Shown here in pieces: positions 58,703 through 64,000 of a DNA stretch of 64,000 bases. Position numbers and translations under genes: made by a program. The notes under the pieces are model-generated. The model worked only from the letters and a program-made list of their open reading frames with translations. It had not been told where the DNA came from and ran no database searches. This DNA is from Drosophila miranda (Eukaryota; Arthropoda; Insecta; Diptera; Drosophilidae): contig NC_046676.1 in the NCBI RefSeq assembly GCF_003369915.1, positions 18,148,001 through 18,212,000 on the forward strand, given 5' to 3'. Within the stretch, counting starts at the first letter, position 1. The number at the start of each line of letters is the position of its first letter.

Positions 58703-58708
58703 AATAAA
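58703..58708 (+). terminator. Poly(A) signal of the small peptide gene
   Basis: AATAAA 64 bases after the stop codon at 58637-58639. Confidence 0.75.
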
Positions 58709-59962
58709 TATTTTCACCTGCAAAAATACAGCTTGTCAATGGTTTTCGAATATACTCGTACAATATTGTATGGGCAATTCAGTTTTCATTCAACAGACAC
58801 CCTTCATATGTCTTTCAGGTATATCGTGCACCATTTAATTCCATGCCACAAACATTTTCATTCAACTCGATTCAATCCATTAAATTTTTTAATAATTTTG
58901 CTGAACAGAGAAAATAGCACCATCCATATTAAAGGTGTCGGTTTTTCATTATATCAAAACCAAAACTACGTTTCCCTGTGTATCTAAATTATTTGAACAC
59001 ATAGATGGAAGCCTAAAATACAGAACTTTTCAAAGTTTTGGATTTATTTTTTTGATTTTTCTGTTTTTTTTTGTTGCTCAAAAAGGTTTTGTGTTTCCGC
59101 TCTGTCTGGGTCGAAAACTTTATTAATAAAGTGCATAAATTGTGAGCATCAGACTCGTATAAAACAAAACATGTCCAACAAAAGAGGACGGAGGGGAGGG
59201 AATGATTTGGCGGCTTTAGCGGGTTAAAGGGGGCGGCAGCGACTTCTTCAGCGACTTGGGTACTTCGTTCTGAGAACGGCAAGTGCTTATTACCAAAGAA
59301 GTTCCGCCTGCAGGCATTGCATAATTGCATTATGCGAGATAACCCCCACCCACTCCCCTCTCCGCCCAATGCCCCCTCTAAGCTGCACTCACTCTCTCCC
59401 TCTCCCTGCCCCTGTTCTTTTGCAACTGCGAGGCAGCCATGTGTGAATGCACCTCCGAGAATAACCGAAAAACTTTGCTATCGCTATCAGTCGTAGCATA
59501 AGAGAGCTACAGCCTGGGGGTTGGGGGTGGGGGAAAGATGGAGATGGGGAAAAACAAAAACAGCCTTCAATTACCAAATGCTGATGAAAAGCTACAGCTA
59601 AGCTCAAAAGAAAAGCAAGGAAAAGCCAGGTGTACGAGTATTCCCATTGTTCGATGGTAGAGTAATACATATCCCGCTCATGCATAATTTCCGTTGCGAA
59701 GGATATCCAGCGTTCTCGAACGAGGCCGCTGCGACAGAGCCTTCATCATCATCATCATCGGCCATAAGTTGGGGGACCGCGTAGGGGCATCGCGTAGGGC
59801 GTAGGCAAGCAAAACAAACCGAAATTGAGGAGAGCTTTCACTCGGTCTCAATGCCAGCGTGCAACACGTGACGACACACCACGAGAACTGAGTTCCACTC
59901 AAAGCCTTGGGAGCCAACAGCAGCCAAGGATGCGTCCAACATGTTGCTTCCCTTGCGGATGA

Positions 59963-59995
<33 letters not shown>

Positions 59996-60263
59996 TGCTG
60001 TTGCTCTGCTTCTGCCACGGCCACTGCTGCTGCTGCTGCTGCTGCTGCCTCTGTCTCGTGACTTGCGCGAACGAGTGAAACGAGCACGAGACCAAGCCCA
60101 AGCCCCCGCCGATGCTTGGCGAAAGCCGAACGAGTGCCAAGGACTTCGGGGGCAACAGCAACAGCAACAGAACGAGCGCCACGAGCTGATAAAGCAGCGG
60201 CCTCCGGTTGGCTTCAGCCCCAGCCGGAGCTTCGCTTCTCCGGCGGACGAGTCCGTGCCTCGG
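58709..60263. other. Upstream DNA of the 60.27 kb promoter, no gene seen
   Basis: It holds AT-rich spacer, a TCA triplet run at 59743-59759 and two CTG triplet tracts (59961-60003, 60023-60048). Reading frames through the CTG tracts give poly-Leu, poly-Ala or poly-Gln/Ser on different strands with no splice or start context. They are treated as non-coding. Confidence 0.5.
59961..60048. repeat. Paired CTG triplet tracts
   Basis: Two interrupted CTG tracts (59961-60003 and 60023-60048) lie about 220 bases upstream of the Inr-DPE promoter. A pair of CTG tracts can form hairpins. Coding use is not supported. Confidence 0.85.
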
Positions 60264-60298
60264 TCAGTTGAACATTTTCCATGCTGTGATCAAGTCGT
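60264..60298 (+). promoter_or_regulatory. Inr + DPE core promoter (TATA-less)
   Basis: TCAGTT at 60264-60269 is an exact initiator (TCAKTY). With its A (60266) as +1, positions +28 to +33 read AGTCGT, an exact match to the DPE consensus RGWYVT at the strictly required spacing. No TATA box lies at -30. Transcription would run to the right, through CA/GT-rich and A-rich leader-like sequence. Such promoters are typical of developmental regulators with long 5' UTRs. Confidence 0.65.
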
Positions 60299-63200
60299 CT
60301 TTTCTTTTGAGCGCAAAGCGCCGTGCACGCCTTGGACTTGAAACTATATCGGGAAATCGGGATTGAACGAATTTCAACAGAATCCAACAGTAGCTAAAAC
60401 TTTAGTGTGTGTTTGTTTGAGTGGGTGCATGCGGGTTTTTTTTATTTTTTTTTTATGCGTGTGTGTGCGGGTGTGTGGGTGTCCCGTTGTCCGTGTGGCA
60501 AGTCTAATGGACAGCAAAATTGTCGCAACAAAGGCGTGGCAGTTAGGTAGAGGGTGCGGTCTGTTCTGTTCTGCTCTGGTCTGTCTTCCACATGCACTTG
60601 TTGTGCGTCCCGTACTTGCAGTGGCAGCAACTGCAGCAGCAGTAACACTAACAGCAAGAGAGCCAGCATTCGTCTGCCAGTTGCTGCCACAGATGGGTGC
60701 AAAGTTCCGCTTTCCGCTTGCCACTTGCCACTTGCCCAGTGCCACTTTCGTTACTTAATTGGTTTTCAATGTTCGGTGCGTGTGAATAAAAGTGCTTTTT
60801 TCATTATTCAATATCCAAATTACAGCCGAATCCCCGCAAAAACGATGAAATAAATAAATTATAGAATACCACAAACAAACAAAAAAAATTGTGAAACGAC
60901 GGACTGACTTACATGCATTTTATTAGTAAATAAAAAACTAACAAACCGAAAATCAATCCAATTGAAAAACACCGAAAAAATAGAGGCCTCAACAAACATT
61001 TTCGCAACTCAAATGAAAAATAAACGAGAACAAAACGGTTTCGCCTTCCGCCAGCACAAAAAAAAACAGAACAGAAGTGGAGATGAATAATAAAATACAA
61101 CAAAAATAATCCAACAAAAGAAATTAAAATGAAAATGAAAATTAGAGCGCAAATCCAATGGGGCAGGAATAATTAAAACAGAGAACAGAAACCAGAAACC
61201 AGAGACCAGAGAAGCGCAACAATTTCCTACCGCAAATCGAATCGGTCGTTATCAGCTAACTGTAAACCGAACTAAGCCCAATTGAAATCCAATCGCAAAT
61301 TCAATTACAAAAAACCAGAGAAGCAAAAAAAGAAGAGATCGCCCCCGCAGCCCCCCTAAAAAGGAGGGAGAAATGAAGTCAACGAAGGCAACCCCTAAGC
61401 CCGCCATGGAGCCGAAAATTGTAATGTACCCCAAACGAAAACCAATGAAGAGCACAACTCAACACAACACAACACAACACAACAAAATAATTGAATCCAT
61501 ATTAAACATTTTAAGACCACACACACTCCTCCACAGAGACATGAGAAAACCCAGACTCATGCGATATTGCAACAAGAAAATACAAAAAAAATAGCCCAAT
61601 CATTCCCATTTCCCATTTCCCAGTCCCAGTCTTAGTCTCAGCTTCAGTCGCCGAGTTTCCCATTACCATTTTCCTCCGAAGAGCACCAGAGGAGAACCGT
61701 ATTGAAGAAAAGTCATTTTTCAAAATATTCATTGCTTTCATTCTGCTTTCTTTATTGTCCTGCGTTTCGCTTCTAAACAATTTGACAATGTCTGACTTCA
61801 CCCTCGCCCTCACCTCGCCCCACCCGAAAACGCACAATGTCATTTGTAATTTCCATATCATCAGCATTCAGATAAAGCACTCTACATCGACGTGGACCCT
61901 ATATACCGTATGTATATCTATTTACCTATTATATGTACTACACGAACTTCCCTTTGTTTTTATGCCACTCTCTACGTATTTGTTGTATCATTGCTGTGCA
62001 TCTCTTGACGACGCCAAAGAAGCAGCGAACTGAGTCGAGTCCGTGTCAAGACCCAGTCTGTCAATTATAAACTTTAAATCAAATTATATATGTATATATC
62101 TGCTGTTACACATAATCTGCTTAGGCAGGGGGAAAACGCACTTTACACATTGGTAATATTTAATGGCTTTAAATTAATGGCTCGAATTAGTCGCGCTCTC
62201 ATTCCAAATGAGTTATTAATTAATTCTGCATAAAGTAATTGCAATTTGAGGTAGCCTGCGGCGGTAGCGAAAATTCGAATTTGTGAAAATGATGTGGTAA
62301 TTATTTCTGGTGTCATTTATCACTGGGACATCACTGGGGAATGCCCTTGGGGTTTGGGGAAATTATTGACTTGGAATTCATCTGGAAATAACTACGAATA
62401 TCTGAAATGTTTGGCTGCTCGTTAAAAGTTCTCGGATCCGAACAAACCAGTGCATTCTTCTCTCATTAGTATGCTGAATTTATTTCTGAGTTTCCCCTGA
62501 ATTTTCCAACCATTTATATGCATTTTCTGCAATTAGTTTGAAGTTTATTTCGAACTTTTTCAGGAACAAGTGAACAGTGGGGAAATCTGAAGAGTGTTCT
62601 CAGTAATTTGTTCGCTTAAATTTCGTTGGATGCGACTTTTGGGATATGTAAAGTACTTCAACTGATTGTTATCTTTCAAAAACCCGATCAAAATGGCAGC
62701 AAATGAAGCCAAAGCTACAGCCAAAGTCGATGCCACGTCCTCTGCCTTTCCCGTCCATAAGTATGCCATATAATTTGCATAAGTGCTTGTCATGCATGTG
62801 GCATCCATGGATGTGGTCGCCTCAAGGGACTGCGCGTCTGCGACTTCAAGGGAGACTCCGTGGTCTGGTCTGGTCTCGTCTGGTCTGGTCTGGAGACCAC
62901 TGCATGCTGTGGTTCAAGTGGGTCACTCGAAGTGCCATAAAAATGGGTTAGAACCGGGGACACGGACACACTCGTAAATCAGAAGAGCAGAGAGGGCCAG
63001 AGGGCCAGAGGGCCAGAAGGATAGCTAACCAATAGAGTTAACCATTTTGTGGGTGGTCGCGGGTGAGTGGAGGAAAAACAAGTCAATTTGGAAGCTGGCC
63101 AAATCGCTAGCAATTATGTGGCGAAAGCACACAAAACACTCGTTCCAAATGAGTAATATCCAAATCTGTTTATTCCGTGTCACATCATAACGATGGACCA

Positions 63201-64000
63201 CAGACCCCAATGACACAGCGACCCCCCATTCGAAATGCTGTTTCGGTGGCTTACCTAACCTCCAATTAAAATGGCTTAAAGTGCATAAACAAGCCATGGC
63301 CGAGTTTAAACCTAATGATAGCTTTTTAATTAGTAGTACGGTCCACGCCCACACCCGACTGCCAAAGTTGTTGCCAAAGTGTTGTGGAGTTACGAGGGCT
63401 TTGGCTTAGTTTTATTCCTGTTTCAGTCGCTGTTTTAGTGGCAGTCACGTTTCATTGTTTGCCTACCCCTCCGTGTTAGTTTGTGCGTTTGTGTGTGTGT
63501 GGGAGTGTATTAATTAATGCATAGAAATGTTTATTTAAGCATATTTTAAAAATTAATTAATGTAATTTCTATTAAAACTCGTTTACTGCCAGCCAGCCAG
63601 TCAGCCATCTTCTCTTTGTGCTCTCTGCTTTAACCTCTTAAACAGCCACACAATTTTAATTAGAAAAGTTTGAGGCCAGACCACGCCTATACGCCCATAC
63701 GCCTATCCGTCCTGTATGCTTACCCGAAAAATATTCTACACCCACATACATATTGGGCGCCTCCTCCTTGAGGGGGGACACTTTTCGTTGCCTACTTTTT
63801 AGGGCTCGGGCCTCAGGTGCAAAAATCGTGACTGATTTGAATTTCAATTAGTAATTGCATAAATGTTTGCCAACTATCCAACTGCCCCGGAGCGGGAGTG
63901 GAAGCGGGGGTGACGTCTGGCACGCTGTCCCTACAAGATCTTTTTGTTCGATTATTAGGCATACGCCCTGCGGGACAGCTGCGAAATCGCTGACCAAACA
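60299..64000. other. Probable long leader and intron, no coding exon found
   Basis: From 60840 to 61500 the plus strand is strikingly A-rich and almost free of T-runs, with an ACAAC repeat at 61459-61483, as in long Drosophila 5' UTRs. After about 62050 the sequence is ordinary AT-rich spacer with TCTGG (62862-62892) and AGGGCCAG (62993-63016) repeats. No frame has convincing coding character. The coding part of the gene started at 60266 probably lies beyond the window. Confidence 0.45.
62862..63016. repeat. TCTGG and AGGGCCAG short tandem arrays
   Basis: TCTGG-type units at 62862-62892 and three AGGGCCAG units at 62993-63016 lie 100 bases apart in non-coding DNA. Confidence 0.8.

Noticed and set aside
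59838-60182. Gln/Ser- or Leu-rich frames through the CTG tracts
   Set aside because: All frames and both strands stay open because of the triplet repeat; no start context, conserved domain or exon structure.
61373-61594. A 73-codon Lys-rich frame starting MKSTKATPKP
   Set aside because: It lies in the A-rich leader-like block; the Lys/Thr/Asn content is what A-rich DNA gives by chance. An upstream ORF is possible but unsupported.
62560-62808. A minus-strand frame with a hydrophobic stretch
   Set aside because: Single short frame with no signal peptide at the N-terminus, no promoter or poly(A) pair and no recognised motif.
1-64000. CRISPR arrays, bacterial operons or prophage
   Set aside because: Intron-containing animal genes throughout. 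The regularly repeated tracts are eukaryotic microsatellites without spacers.

Overview
This is a Drosophila-type nuclear genomic window. The genes have short GT-AG introns of about 55-70 bases alongside a few kilobase-sized ones, the AT-rich non-coding DNA is full of CA, CTG and TATG microsatellites, and there are diverged copies of a DINE-1/INE-1-like (Helitron-related) element. The form of the DINE-1 ends (a 13-base subterminal inverted repeat, TATACCCGATACT / AGTATCGGGTATA) and the neighbouring genes fit an obscura-group species. The wunen - NOG1 - DNAL1 gene set suggests Muller element C, the arm that carries wun and wun2 in D. melanogaster. Species and chromosome are inferences.

Layout. 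At 1-2.6 kb there is non-coding DNA with a diverged dispersed repeat and DRE / motif-6 promoter-like sites. At 2.6-3.8 kb is a four-exon coiled-coil gene of probable axonemal type (+). At 7.7-11 kb is a lipid phosphate phosphatase gene on the minus strand (wun2-like), and at 17.4-27.1 kb its paralogue on the plus strand (wun-like). The two are head to head and share internal exon sizes. A 1.1 kb DINE-1 copy lies between them and a second 0.9 kb copy, in the same orientation, sits in wun intron 3. At 27.6-32.4 kb is a compact housekeeping cluster: Ost4 (40 aa, +), a ZNF511-type zinc-finger gene (-), NOG1/Non1 GTPase (+) and the axonemal dynein light chain DNAL1 (+). From 32.4 to 48.0 kb I find no supportable gene; there are an imperfect inverted-repeat pair, a mini DINE-1 derivative and many microsatellites. 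At 48.0-54.0 kb is an unrecognised gene for a protein of about 800 aa with one transmembrane segment near its C-terminus. A small secreted Gly/Gln/Asn-rich peptide gene with its own TATA box and poly(A) signal is at 58.3-58.7 kb. At 60.27 kb there is an exact Inr + DPE core promoter, probably the start of a gene whose coding exons lie beyond the window.

How the genes relate. wun and wun2 belong to the membrane lipid phosphate phosphatases that deplete extracellular phospholipid and repel or kill germ cells in Drosophila; both copies keep the catalytic motifs. NOG1 (60S ribosome biogenesis) and Ost4 (N-glycosylation) are housekeeping genes. DNAL1 and probably the 2.6 kb gene act in motile cilia or the sperm flagellum.

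All exon boundaries are from splice consensus, reading-frame continuity and paralogue comparison by eye; there was no transcript evidence or database search.
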